A DNA stretch of 64,000 bases from Aedes albopictus. Its lineage: Eukaryota; Arthropoda; Insecta; Diptera; Culicidae. The position numbers and the translations under genes are program-made. Below, piece by piece: positions 18,701 to 30,600 of this stretch; the stretch's first letter is position 1; every line of letters starts with the position of its first letter. The stretch lies in NCBI RefSeq assembly GCF_035046485.1, contig NC_085136.1, forward strand, positions 329,122,227-329,186,226. Reading direction: 5' to 3'. Under the pieces are notes generated by a model, which was not told the DNA's origin, did no database searches, and was given only the letters and a program-made list of their open reading frames with translations.

Positions 18701-19203
18701 TAAAGTTCGCCGTAACACGAAGTTAACCATCTACAAAACGTTGATTAGACCGGTCGTCCTCTATGGGCACGAAACATGGACCCTACGTGCAGAGGACCAA
18801 CGCGCCCTTGGAGTTTTCGAACGGAAGGTGTTGCGTACCATCTACGGCGGAGTGCAGATGGAAGACGGGACCTGGAGAAGGCGAATGAACCACGAGCTGC
18901 ATCAGCTGCTGGGAGAACCAACCATCGTCCACACCGCGAAAATCGGGAGGCTACGGTGGGCGGGTCATGTCATCAGGATGTCGGATAGCAACCCGACTAA
19001 AATGGTTCTCGAGAGTCATCCGACCGGTACAAGACGACGTGGAGCGCAGCGAGCTAGGTGGGTCGACCAAGTGGAGGACGATCTGCGGACCCTACGCAGA
19101 GTGCGGAACTGGAGACAAACAGCCATGGACCGAGTGGAATGGAGGCGGCTACTATGTACAGCAGAGGCCACCCCGGCCTTAGCCTGACCGGTAAGGTAAG
19201 TAA
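15772..19203 (+). mobile_element. Full-length RTE-clade LINE with 14-base target duplication
   Basis: GCCTTATGGAAATC is duplicated exactly at 15758-15771 and 19204-19217, which defines both ends of the insertion. A ~290-base leader precedes one long ORF, and the 3' end is the short tail TAAGGTAAGTAA, a simple-repeat tail typical of RTE elements rather than poly(A). Protein motifs match the RTE clade (JAM1 of Aedes is the named relative I would expect). The intact ORF and perfect duplication indicate a young insertion. Confidence 0.9.
16065..19187 (+). CDS. RTE LINE endonuclease-reverse transcriptase
   Basis: The frame is open for 1040 codons after a stop at 16062. The N-terminal apurinic-type endonuclease starts at LGTWNCKSL (about 16263), then IVALQE, VHCPHEG, VVGDMNAQVG, QIDHVLIDG and SDHYLVAV carry the expected catalytic residues. 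Reverse transcriptase follows: GNYRAITLLS, LFIDFKSAYDTID (motif A), LRQGDGLS, LLGFADDIDII (catalytic FADD) and VYLGSLVT. It would nick and copy its own RNA into target DNA. No stop or frameshift is present. Oddly, there is no in-frame ATG between 16065 and the endonuclease core; the first ATG comes near 16473, inside the domain. A short ATG frame (16120-16173) overlaps in another phase. Translation may rely on a non-AUG start or coupling, or the start may be lost. Confidence 0.9.
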   Translation, partial: PHQRGRPSVGWDVKQNWHDGPPARQECWRRPNKPPVKIPIANNIGENTTRYNRQRPTRRNKDYDWKLGTWNCKSLGFAGCDRIIYDELYPRNFDIVALQELCWTGQKVWKSGHRAATFYQSCGTTNELGTGFIVLGKMRQRVIGWQPINARMCMLRVKGRFFNYSIINVHCPHEGRPDDEKEAFYAQLEQTYDGCSPRDVKIVVGDMNAQVGREEMYRPVIGRNSLHAVSNDNGQRCVNFAASRGMVVRSTFFPRKDIHKATWRSPDHQTENQIDHVLIDGKFFSDITNVRTYRSANIDSDHYLVAVCMRSKLSTVITTRRSRTPRLNIEQLRNVEVAQDYAQQLAVALPTEEQLGAATLEDGWRDIRSAIGSTSATALGFATPNHRNDWYDGECDQLKNEKNAAWARMLQHRTRANEARYKQARNRQNSVFRMKKRQQEERDREAMEELYRAKDTRKFYEKLNRSRRGFVPQADMCRDNHGNILTSEREVVERWRQHYDEHLNGDVASTEGGVVTDLGVCAQDERLPAPDLQEIEEEVGRLKNNKAAGADQLPSELLKYGGEALVRALHWVITKIWEEEVLPEEWMEGIMCPIYKKGDKLDCGNYRAITLLSAAYKILSQILCRRLSPIAREFVGQYQAGFMGERATTDQMFAIRQVLQKCREYNVPTHHLFIDFKSAYDTIDREQLWQIMHEYGFPDKLIRLIKATMDRVMCVVRVSGTLSSPFESRRGLRQGDGLSCLLFNIALEGVIRRAGINTSGTIFTKSVQLLGFADDIDIIARKFETMAETYIRLKREARRIGLVINVSKTKYMMAKGSREESPRPPPRIYIDGDEIEAVEEFVYLGSLVTDDNDTSREIQRRIVAGNRAYFGLRRTLRSNKVRRNTKLTIYKTLIRPVVLYGHETWTLRAEDQRALGVFERKVLRTIYGGVQMEDGTWRRRMNHELHQLLGEPTIVHTAKIGRLRWAGHVIRMSDSNPTKMVLESHPTGTRRRGAQRARWVDQVEDDLRTLRRVRNWRQTAMDRVEWRRLLCTAEATPALA

Positions 19204-19329
19204 GCCTTATGGAAATCTTAAGGTTATTTGGCTGAGTGTAGAGTAATCAATCTAATATTCGTTTCCTTTCGTATGCCTCGTGCGCATCCGATAGATGTTC
19301 GTCGGTGTGCTTTGTGGCGCATGCGATCA

Positions 19330-19500
19330 GTGTATCCAGCGTTACCAGATCTACGGAAATTTCCGTAGATCTACGGAATTGCGCAAATTTTACGGAACTA
19401 CGGATCCGTAGAATAAATCTACAGAAAACTCGGTTTTTATACGGAAACCTACGGAAAGCTACGGGAAATCTACGGATTTTCAACCTGAATCTACGGAATA
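19330..19500. repeat. TCTACGGAA short tandem repeats
   Basis: About a dozen spaced copies of TCTACGGAAA-like words occur within 170 bases. The surrounding stretch 19218-19840 holds no recognisable gene. Confidence 0.6.
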
Positions 19501-19840
19501 AAAATTCTGAAATTCTTCCCCCCGCTCATCAATTTTCATCTACGGAAGCACTCACGAAAAAATCTGACATCACTGAGTGTATCTCCGGCCATACGAACGT
19601 ACAGTTGTACATTTCAGTCCGCTTCGCAGCGCGCGTGTTTGGGTACGGCCAGAGTGGACGCGTCACTCGACGTCACGCGACGCGACGCGGATTTCCCATA
19701 CGATTTGACAGCTCCTTATTATTGATTGTTATTGTATTTTTTACGAATAATCAGACTTTGGCGACGAAATTGAACTCGCCCTAATATGGTACTAACCTAA
19801 CATTTATGACACATTTTCGCCTTCTTTCCCCGATTCAGGC

Positions 19841-19990
19841 GAAACCAGCTGATTTTGTTATGAAAACATAAACAGCTGATAGCCGAGAACAATAAGGATG
19901 AACGTAAACATCGGTGAACCAGCTGGTTTTGTTGTGTAAACATGACCAGCTGGTGGACCAAGAACAAAAGACCTTGATGGTAAACATTGA
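19841..19990. repeat. Tandem duplicate of a ~74-base unit
   Basis: 19841-19914 and 19915-19990 are diverged direct copies, each starting GAACCAGCTG and containing a second CAGCTG, the word GAGAACAA or AAGAACAAAAG, and GTAAACAT. CAGCTG is an E-box, but nothing shows that it is used here. Confidence 0.5.
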
Positions 19991-20375
19991 GACGGCCGGC
20001 GAAAACTGTCACATTATCGGGCGAGTTGCAAAAACCCTGCGACTGAGATTGACAGCGAAATCGAAAGCGAAATGGACTTATCCACGGTCTTCTTTTTCCT
20101 TTGGATTGCTTCTTATTTTCTTCTGTAACTGCGGGCAATGTTTACAAAAAATGACATATTCATGAACATCCAGCGACCGAAAGTTCACTGGATGTTCACC
20201 GGATCTCGCCGGATGCAAGATGTGAGCAATGATTTTAGTAAACACGGCCCGCAGTTACCGTTTCACAGCATGCTGTCAGTGGGCGTGTGACGTCATCGTG
20301 GATAAGTTCATATGAGTACGACGAAATTTATCACAGCAAAGTCTAAGTAGAGTCCCTATAATTAGAGTCTGGCGG

Positions 20376-20815
20376 ACTGTCACTTTCGACCTGAGACAAG
20401 ACTCGCGAAGACGGTCTTGTTTTTCAACAGTTTGTTATTTTTTTCTTCTTCCTTTCTGTGTTGACATTATATTTTGGGCTGGTGGTTCAAACACGTACGT
20501 GACCGCATCATCTTACATGCAGTGTGAATGAATCCCACTCACGCACAAAATTATGTTTAGGTGAATTTTAGCGTCGCCAAGCAAAGAAAGCATTGGAATA
20601 TTTTGTTTTATTTATTTTACAATTTACAATATTTTTGACAGCACAACAGAAGAAAATGTTGTTCGGAGTGAATTTTGCTATCATAATTTATCTTGGATAG
20701 CAATACTTTCATCGTTTTAGGTAACGTAATCAAACGGGCTACAACTGACAGCTGCATTTGAGCTACACTTGACGTTGCGTTTTTTCCTCTTCGCGAGTCT
20801 CGTCTCAGGTTGGCA
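20376..20815. repeat. Inverted pair of short repeats upstream of tubulin gene 2
   Basis: CCTGAGACAAGACTCGCGAAGA near 20391 is found inverted as TCTTCGCGAGTCTCGTCTCAGG near 20791. The space between holds no recognisable gene. Just to the right (20868-20935) the word AGTGCTGTAATG occurs three times, one copy inverted. Confidence 0.5.
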
Positions 20816-20985
20816 CCATTTTTCAAAACTGCGTCCAGAAAGCATCAAGAAGTTGATCAAAACTAAAAACAGTGCTGTAATGGTTCATTACGCAACGCAA
20901 ATCAGTGCTGTAATGATCCATTACAGCACTGCTAATTTGGTGTCGGAAAGTAGGCCGTTTCCTGGCAAAATTGCGTGAGGTAAAA

Positions 20986-21181
20986 CAATAGAGGCAATAA
21001 ACTATAGAGGAAGAATGTCGCTGGCATCGGCGCCGCAACATCTCTTGCTGGCGAAGATAGGGAGGGATATAAGTGTCAAAGCGAAATATGCAATTTGACA
21101 GATAGATACCCGGGATGTTTGCGAACGAGAACAAAGGGAACAGCAGCGACATTCGTCCTCTATAGTTTATTAACTCTATTG
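20986..21181. mobile_element. MITE in the upstream region of beta-tubulin gene 2
   Basis: The 196-base element has 38-base inverted ends, beginning CAATAGAG and carrying AATAAACTATAGAGGA, almost perfectly paired. TAAAA lies on both flanks (20981-20985, and 21183-21187 one base out), a possible target duplication. It ends about 455 bases before the tubulin start codon, so it may contribute promoter sequence. Confidence 0.65.
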
Positions 21182-21239
21182 ATAAAACAGCCTATTACGA
21201 TGAGAAATTGCAAAAATAAATTACCGAAGTCGGTACTTT

Positions 21240-21636
21240 GTTTTCAGTGTGATATTTAGTCGTACGGGATTTTCAGCTTCAGATTACTGGTGTCGCCCCC
21301 TCCAAGTGGATAGAAAAAAAAGTGTTCAAAATTTTGACTACTTTCTGTACCACCCATACCACCCTGCCGAAAGCTCATGCTCAACACAAACCCGCCTTTT
21401 ACCAACACCATCGAGAAACGACTCGAAGAAACACGCACTTCTGGAAGAAATTCCATTCTTCGTTGTAAAGCCAACTGAACTGGACCAGCAAGCGGCAGCT
21501 GAACGGTGGTGGTGTGAAAAGTTGTGAAAAATCAGAGAGAATCGATCGGTCACGACGAAAACAAGTGTTTGTTTAGTGCAAAGCCAGTGAAAATCATTGA
21601 TTAAAAAGTTCAAAGTATCGTTCCTGTAGTTCCAAC
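21240..21636 (+). promoter_or_regulatory. Promoter and 5' UTR region of beta-tubulin gene 2
   Basis: An arthropod initiator-like TCAGT occurs at 21246. The stretch down to the ATG has no introns that can be proven and no clear TATA box. It is assigned from position only. The start site is unknown. Confidence 0.3.
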
Positions 21637-24600
21637 ATGAGAGAAATCGTGCATCTGCAAGTGGGTCAATGCGGAAACCAGATTGGATCCAAGGTAAAGT
21701 GAAACCCTCCCAATTTGGGAATGATGTCGCAGCAAGCATGGGAACTGTTTCGTGGCTGTTTTTACCGTTTTCTCCGCTTGCTCTTGCGAAACCCCATGAC
21801 TACTTTGTTACGTCGAACGGTACACTCAAGGTTCGGGGGGAAGATTTAGGAAAATCATATGACATCATAGATATTCAAGCAAAAACATTAATTTCAATCA
21901 ATCCAATTACGATTATTGACGACCTTCGACAGACATTTCATATTCCAACCTCACTTTTCGCTGGTTGGGTTTATTTTTCTCTGGTTTCTCTTCTCGCCTG
22001 ATGCCACGGAGCCGGAGCTTTGCCCTCCCGGGCTGGGATTGAAGGAGGCGGCATCTGCCGATGAACGAATGAGAATCAAAACAAACGTCGTAGAAAGTCG
22101 TCGTTTTGTGGGCGAGGGGAAGAGGGCAACAAGCGAAGATCAATGACGTCACCTCTGTGTGGGCCAGCTTCTTGTTCACTGTGGCCGCTGAGAGAAAGAG
22201 GGCGGACAGCTGTCAAAACGTGCGGAGAGCTTTCGTACAGTGGTGGTGCGAATTTTTGTTCGTTCGGTCATTTGTAATTTTTATGCAATGAGTTGAAAAA
22301 ACCTAATTGAATTCACTGAACTCTTGTATCTAAGATTTATGAATGTTTTTGTAATTTGTAATTTATTAATCGTACGTAAGCCGGTCAGTTTTACAACTTT
22401 GTATCAGGTTAAGGAAAGTTAAACAACACAATTGTGTAACAAAGTTTACAAAGGAAAATTAATCGTTTATCATAATTTCACATGTTTTTCTTTATTCTAT
22501 GGCATAACACTAAGTATGCGCATACAAATTCGATGTTTTTGTTAAAGAAAGATGCCACGAAAGGCTATTTTAACTACAAAAAAAGGCTATTTTAACTACA
22601 AAAAAAAATTCACGACTTAACTAATGACATAATTATCTTCATGGAATGAAATAAAAATAGTTTCCTAACAGATTTACTATTTATTAGCGTAGTCAAACGT
22701 TGAAAAGAACGGAAACATGTAAGTAAACCTTTAATTTGATGCAATATGAATGATGCACATCTATGCACATATGCGCACCGCTGGGCATATGGCGTGCAAA
22801 AAAACGAGTAATTTTCCAATGTAATCGTTACTTGCATCCCAATCTCGAATCATGGAGGCGTAGAAGTTCATAGTTTTTGGAACCAACTTGTCTCTAATTG
22901 TAATGGATTTGTAGAAAAGTGGTTCGGAAAATGATTTTTACGGATTATCAAATAAAGAATCTTGTGCTTTGAACGCTTTTATCAAGAAAAATGTTGAAAT
23001 AAAGTTCTCCAAATGCCTGTGGCCTTGGATAATAATTTGTGCATAGAGAATAAGATTTTGTTCTACTGTTTTAAGCAAAAGTAACAAAAAATATTTTTAA
23101 AGACAAAAAGATGTCATGGGCGGGATAGGGTTAACCCTCAAGTGATCGCGCTGCTGTATTTTGTACAACACGTTGAAATAATCTCACTTTTCGTATTCAG
23201 CATTTGCGTGGTGCTGGCGGTGGTGGCCAACCGCGCGGATTTCGCGGATCCTTCAAATTTGGTCGCGATTTTCGCGGATTTGTCTGAATTTAGTCGCGCA
23301 TTTCGTGAATGGCTATCTGTATGGCTTTGAACAATTTAAAACCGCGTCGCAGTCGCATTCCAGCAAATATACCTAGATGTAATTTATTTTAAAGCTGTTT
23401 TAAATTGCTCTCAATTTCAGCTTTCTTTGCAGCTTCTGTCAAACGTTATCTTTTGCAGCTGCAAAATAATAAGCTTATCCAATTACTATTTGAATACAAT
23501 TAATTGGAAGTTACAACTTCTCGAAAAAGTCTTAAGTTTTTTTTTTAAATTGAATGACATCAGATATTACGAATTTTTGCGAAGAAAAGGTCGCGCTATT
23601 TTATTGAATTATTATTATTTCTTTATTACAGAGATTTTCAGCCGTAGGCTGGTTCATCTCTTATTTTATTAACCCTCGAGCGATCGCGCTGTTGTATTTT
23701 GTACAACACGATGAAAAAATCTCGCTTTTTGTTCTCAACATTAGCGTGGTGCTGACGCAGCTAGGCAACCGCGCGAGTTACGGAAGGTTAAAACAATCTT
23801 ATGGCTACAAAGGATAAACAATATGAAGAGTTAAGTACTATCTTTACAATTACTTGAGATGGTAGTTTTCTGAAAACATTTTCCTTATAACTCGAAAATT
23901 CGGCCAACATTAAGTTTTTTGTTCTGTATCTATAGGCTCATTTCTAGGATATCTTGTAATATCGGGCTTCTTGGCCCAAACTGTTTTAAAAACTTGGCTC
24001 TAAGATATTTCAATTTTAAATAAAATAAGTTATAGCGAACAGATGATTTTTCAAATTTGAATTCGTGCGATTTTGTTGAACTTCATCGATTTCGTAAAAA
24101 CATAGGCGATCTTAGCTTGATTTTTTTTTATCTTTATTATCTAGACTTTTAGCCCGAAGTCGAATCGTCTTCGATCATAGCTTTACTTGTAAACTCTTCA
24201 TGTCAGTTTATCGAATTTTCATCATTCAGTTCAATTTTGTAAATTCAGTAACAATAGAAGCTTTTGACAAATTTGATATCCAAACTATCGATTGAATTAA
24301 CTCTTTATAATAATTTATAATGTCTTTCTATATTATATGGGGATTACAAAATATGAGTAAAACCATTTTGATTTCGGGATTCAGTAATGATTTTTTCCCA
24401 AAACTTCTAATTTTTGAATGTTGAAAGAATCCAATCAACAGAATTATTTCCAAAACTCACTTTTCATTTCTATTTCCCAATAAGTTTATGATTAAAAACC
24501 ACACTTCGATAAACGTAGAAGTTAGGGCCTCTACAGCCACAGTTGTAAAGCCTTGATTATTCAGCATGAACATGACAGGTGTGATTCCCGGTCAGTCCTG

Positions 24601-27600
24601 GAACTTTTCATAATGGAAATTTCCTTGATTTCCTTGGGCATAGAGTAACTTTGTGCCTGCCACACGATGCACACCGTGCGGTTCTTCAGATTTGTGCCCT
24701 TGAAAATTCGAGGCGTTGCTTCGTCATATCTAAGAATAAGAATAAGATCCTTAGAATACAATGTTGGCCATTGACCTTTCAGTTTACTTGAATTTTTCCG
24801 AGCACATATAGAAATTAATCTGAAAAGGCTACTAGTTGGTTGTCTTATTTTTCTAATAGCCTGATCAAATTAAGCCAAATTATCGTGCTACTTGTTTCTG
24901 GAGCAAGGTATGGTTGTTCCTTGGCCCTGAGCCTTTCTACGGGATCTCAGAGTGCTCTGTAAAAACAAAACTAAACAAATTATGGTCAGTCAAATCAAGT
25001 CCAACTGGAATGCACTTCCCATATGAACCAATCCAAAAGGCTCGTCACTATAAACCCCAAGAAAACCCAACAACTATTAAGGTGCCATTAGACTGTTTGT
25101 CATTATACCCAATATTTGCCATTGAAGTCAAACATTCATCCAAGGTTGCCATGGTTCACGTTGTTTTGGTCATTTGTTGGGCTTGTTTGACCAAATATTT
25201 GTCATGTCTAATGGGACCTTCAGGTTTCAATAAAAGGGATCTCAATATCTGCACCGGTCTAATAACTGGTCATTGACCCTGCAAATACCATCTACGTAGC
25301 AATCCAAACCTCAAATTATCGCTTCTGTGACCTACCCTCGGATGCATAAATGTCACATGTTACAATAGAAAAACACGAAACAAACACATCTGAAGTTCTA
25401 AAATAAACTTTGACTATTGTCGCATTTGATTGACGTCAACGCAATTCAACTATCCAAATACATAAAAATCCATATGTTGACAGAAAATTTCAAAAATACG
25501 TATGAAAATATGACGTTTGACATAAAAACCTACAAAATGTCGAAATGTAACATGTGACATTTATGCGCCCGACGGCAGTGACGAGGAGAGATAAACATCA
25601 AAACACATCCTCTGCTATTACAGTTAACTTACCCATCGTTCAAAGTTCTCGGCAAGCCCATCTTGGACCTGCTAACATATGGATCTTATCCTCCAAGAAC
25701 GTGGTTGGCATTATAAAGCTAGTTTCACTAGAATGGGAGAATCACACTGTAACTCAGGATCTCCATTCATAAATAATAGTTGGTCTGAAAATCAGTCTAT
25801 ACCAAGGTATCTCATCTCAGTGATAAACATATTACTGATATAACTTGCAAACTTCTTAGCAAAAGGGTATATCACAAGAATCCTAAAATCTGGACGCAAT
25901 GATCTTTACCCGACAAACTAGGGAGATGATTGTTCGTTAATCTTTGGAAACCTCAATGCACTTTCTATAAAATTCAATTAAATTCACAAACAGATTAACG
26001 AAAAATTTGGTATTAATAAAAAAAATCAATCAAAAATGTTCAGTATATAAGGTATGCGCACAGCAAAATCTGGCCAAAGAAAATCAAGCAGTAATAATTC
26101 ATTCCAACTTATTCCCAAACCAAAAGCAATTCATCGTAAAAAAGCATAAATTTACTTTAAATCAACATCAAGACATTGCTGATTTGACTTGTTATATCCG
26201 TCATCTCGAGTTTTGAGCTTGAGTCCTTCCGTAAAGTTTTGCACAGTACCTTCGACCGCATGCCAAGACATTTCTACCACCTTTGTGTCAAAATCAATCT
26301 TATTTTTCGATGAAAGCTGTCGTTCTTGACATTTTTTGAAGGTTCCAATTCACGGTTACTCAATATTTTTCAATTGGGTTGAGTTTTGAAGTGTATGAGA
26401 TTTTACGTTTTTTGGAAAAATGCAGTACAATTTCTACATAGTTTTCTGCATACAAACGCAAGCATTCTCCGCCAAAAACAGGGGACAAAAATCAATTCAA
26501 ATCAATACACAATATCTAAGCTTTTGAATAAGGGGTGTCAGCAATTTTTCCCGACATTTCCCGTAGTGAAAAAGATGATTTGCTGTACATGTATTTCTAA
26601 AAGTTCGGTTTTTCAAACCACAAATTCATATTGTTGACCAAACTATGTATTTCTTGCCAAACTTCGATTTTTTCTTGCTCTTAAGTTGATCTGCAACCTT
26701 TCCAGGTTGTAATGATGTATAGAACCGAATACTTGAAAGCTAACTTAGGTCTGCGGGGACGGTCGCTTTAATGTACATTGTCAGATTTTCAGCACGTTTG
26801 TGCAAAAACTTTTCGAGGACTTCTTGTTCCCTTGACTCTATTTTAAATACAATGTCAAAATATATCCCGAAGTAAATATTTTTCGATTCCTTACACAATA
26901 AGCTTTCATTTGCGCCAGAGATTGCCACGATTCGTTGAAAATAGAGAAATTTCTATCCAAAATGCGGTGGCTAGATTTTGCTGTGTGCATACCTTAGTTT
27001 AAAATGTCGTATGTATAGGCTTTCCCACTTTACATTACTGTCTTTGAAAACTTTAGAGGGTTAACGAAACTATTCTTAAATACATGACATTATCTGGTGT
27101 AATCTGAAATTTGAATATTTATGTTCATGTCGCGGATTTGTTTTCCAAGTCGCGTATTTCGCGGATAATATTTTGGAAATTTTGTAACAGCCCTGTCAAT
27201 ATTAACTTCTTTTCTCGATCAGCCTAGATAGCTGTGTAGTGTCGGTAGCGATTGTCTCGATTGGCTAAGAACAACACTACGGACCGCCTGTTCCGGTGGT
27301 AAGAGTCCACCAACAGGTGACCCCTAATTCATGGTGTGATGCGGCTTCATGCTTACCGTACCTAGGAATGAATGGCTAGGGGGGTCTAATAAAAACCTAA
27401 CCGCAAACGGAGCCTGTGGAGCACCAGGGCGCCCTCCACAGTATGTTGCCCTTACTGCGCTAACCGGAGCAATGGTGCAGTGGACCTTGTGTTTCTCCGA
27501 GACAATCGGCTGCCCTTCTTTAGTCTCACTTGAGGCTAAATAAGGGCGGGATTATGAAGATGTTGTTAATTAGTTTAAATTTTCACCTATATGGTTTCGC

Positions 27601-30600
27601 ATTATGCGATTTACACAGTGTATTCTGTATATCCTCGCCTTTGGCGTTTTCCAATCGATACCGATCTGGTTTTGTTGCTGCTGTTCTTTGTTGTGCTGTT
27701 GTTGCGAAGAGTTTAATCTTGCCTAGTTTGGGTAGTGGCTACGGTTAGGATAGCTCAGATCAATCTTCAGCATAAAAGAACAGCATCAATCAATCTTTGC
27801 AGACTTATGCAAAATGGTTCAGCCCAAGTGACCTTGGTCCAAAAACCTTACTTCCGTAAGGGGAATTTCTGTCTAGGAAACCTTGTGAACCCGGTGTTTG
27901 CTACTTTCAGTAAACATGAAATGGCAAACTCACGTGTCATGCCACGAGCCTGTGTGCTTGTCAACAACGCAATAGTTGCTACACTCATCTCTGAACTAAC
28001 CACCAGAGATGTATGTGCTATCACAATTGATGTATCTGTTGGAAACAGGAAATACGTCTATTGTTCGGTTTATTTACCGCATGATGAACCATCCCCTACG
28101 GATGCTTTCAAACAAGTCATCGCATACTGTACTTCAAAAGGCCTTCCGCTAATTGTTGGCAGTGATGCCAATGCTCACCATATCATCTGGGGCAGCTCAG
28201 ACATTAACTTGAGAGGCTCCAGTTTGATGGAGTACTTAAGTAGTACAGACCTTGCATTACTTAACATAGGCAACCGCCCAACCTTCATGGTATCTGCTAG
28301 AGAGGAAGTGTTAGACAAAACGCTTTGCTCTAGTAGAATTAGTCACGAGCTGACCAATTGGCATGTGTCAGATGAAGAATCTTTATCTGACCATCGCTAC
28401 ATCTTTTTTTGAACATTAAAATGTTACTTCGCAAACATTGCGTTTCAGGAATCCCCGGTCAACAAACTGGGATCTTTTTACTGATTTGGTTGCGGCCAAA
28501 TTTCATAGATACTCACCATCCATTGACACTCCAAGTGATTTAGATGATGCCGTTGATACTACAACGACCTTCATCATGGAAGCTTTTGAAGAAGCATGCC
28601 CTCTACGGTCTGTGAAGATCACAAGAGGAACCCCTTGGTGGAACTCTGATCTGGCGAAACTCAGGAAACAATGTAGAAAGAGTTGGAACAGACGACGTTC
28701 GGCTGGTTCGAAGGCTTTCAGGTCGGCTCGCAAGGCCTACAGGAAAGCTCTCCGGTCTGCTGAACGATCCGGCTGGAAAAACCTTTGTACAAATGTTTCC
28801 AGTTTGAGTGAAGTCAGTCGGTTAAATAAAATCCTTGCGAAATCTAAGGATTTCCGCGTGAACGAACTTCGTTTGCCAAATGGCGATCTGACTTCCTGTG
28901 AAAAGGAAGTGCTGGAATGCTTACTCATCACACACTTCCCTGGATGTGTGGATATTACATCTTCGGATGAACCTGATGTCTTTTCTTGTAGTTACGATTC
29001 CCTGGCTTCGGCTCGGAGTATTGTAACTATAGAATCGATTGAGTGGGCACTTAATAGCTTTGCTCCTTTCAAATCTCCTGGGGCAGATGGGATTTATCCT
29101 ATTTTGCTTCAGAAGGGATTTGATCATTTCAAACATGTTTTGAAAAAAATACTTGTTTGCAGTTTTACTACAGGGTATATTCCCAAGTCCTGGCGGGATA
29201 TTACTGTGAAGTTTATTCCGAAAGTGGGTCGTGCGTCGTATGAAGAAGCAAAGAGTTTCCGACCTATCAGTTTGACCTCTTTTCTTCTGAAATGCTTAGA
29301 ACTCATTGTCGATCATCACATCCGTGATGTTCATCTGGCCAACGTGCCTCTTCATGTGAACCAACATGCTTACTAATCTGGAAAGTCCACTGTGACTCTT
29401 TTAAACAAAGTTGTTTACGATATCGAGAAGGCATTCGCTCAAAAGCAATCCTGCTTGGGTGTTTTCTTAGATATCGAGGGTGCCTTTGACAACGTGCCTT
29501 TCGATGCCATATTGGAAGCCGCACGGGGTCATAGTTTATCTCCAATGATTTCCGATTGGATTTACCAAATGCTCAAAAACCGACATTGCGTCAAGCGGCG
29601 ATTAGGAAATTGAGTGTTTGTGGATGCCCCCAAGGGGGAGTCTTATCACCACTTTTGTGGAATCTCGTAGCAGATACGCTATTGAGGCAACTCAATAATA
29701 GCGGTTTTCCTACTTATGGTTTTGCCGACAACTACCTAACATTGTTAGTCGGTATGTGCATCAGCACCCTTTTCGACCTGATGCAAAACGCTCTTTAGGT
29801 AGTTGAGGGTTGGTGTCGCCAATATGGCCTTTCGATAAATCCGAGTAAAACATTGTTGAAGTAGGCAATCGGTAACGGTTGCAACCCTTAGCAGCGCCCT
29901 TGGTTACATAGATTGTTAGGAAAATTTCCTAACCAGTTCTTTTGAAGTGCTCAAGCTGTTCAGACGTAAAATAAACGTTTATTGTGAATTCAAGTCTTTT
30001 CCTCCGGAGATATCCGTCGTTCCAAATCCTATTCTCAATAAACATCTATTGTTCTTTTCACGGAAAAGCAAAACCTTTGCGTCTCTTTGATTGTGAAATC
30101 AATGTGACCTAACAGGTAAAGTACGCTGGAGTCATTCTTGATTCCAAGCTTTCCTGGACACCTCATATTGAGTTCAGAATCAAGAAAGCTTGTATGGCCT
30201 TCGGGCAATGCCGGCGAACCTTTGGTACAACTTGGGGTCTAAAACCCAAGTATATGAAATGGATCTACACAACTGTTGTTCAGCCAATATTGGCCTATGG
30301 ATGTCTTGTGTGGCGGCAAAAGGGCGAAGTGAGAACGGTCCAATCAAAGTTAGGCCATCTCCAAAGGATGTGCTTAATGGCGATGTCTGGAGCGTTCTCT
30401 TCAACTCCCACGGCAGCACTCGAAGTTCTCTTTGACTCTTCCCCACTACACATTCATCTCAAACAAGAAGCACTTTCTTGCACTTACCGTCTACGGGTAC
30501 TCGGTCTACTAGAGGAAACTCCTGTGAACCACACATCAACACACACCTCGTTGTTTCCACTTTTGGTGAATTGGGACAAAATTGTCCTTGCTCCAAGTGA

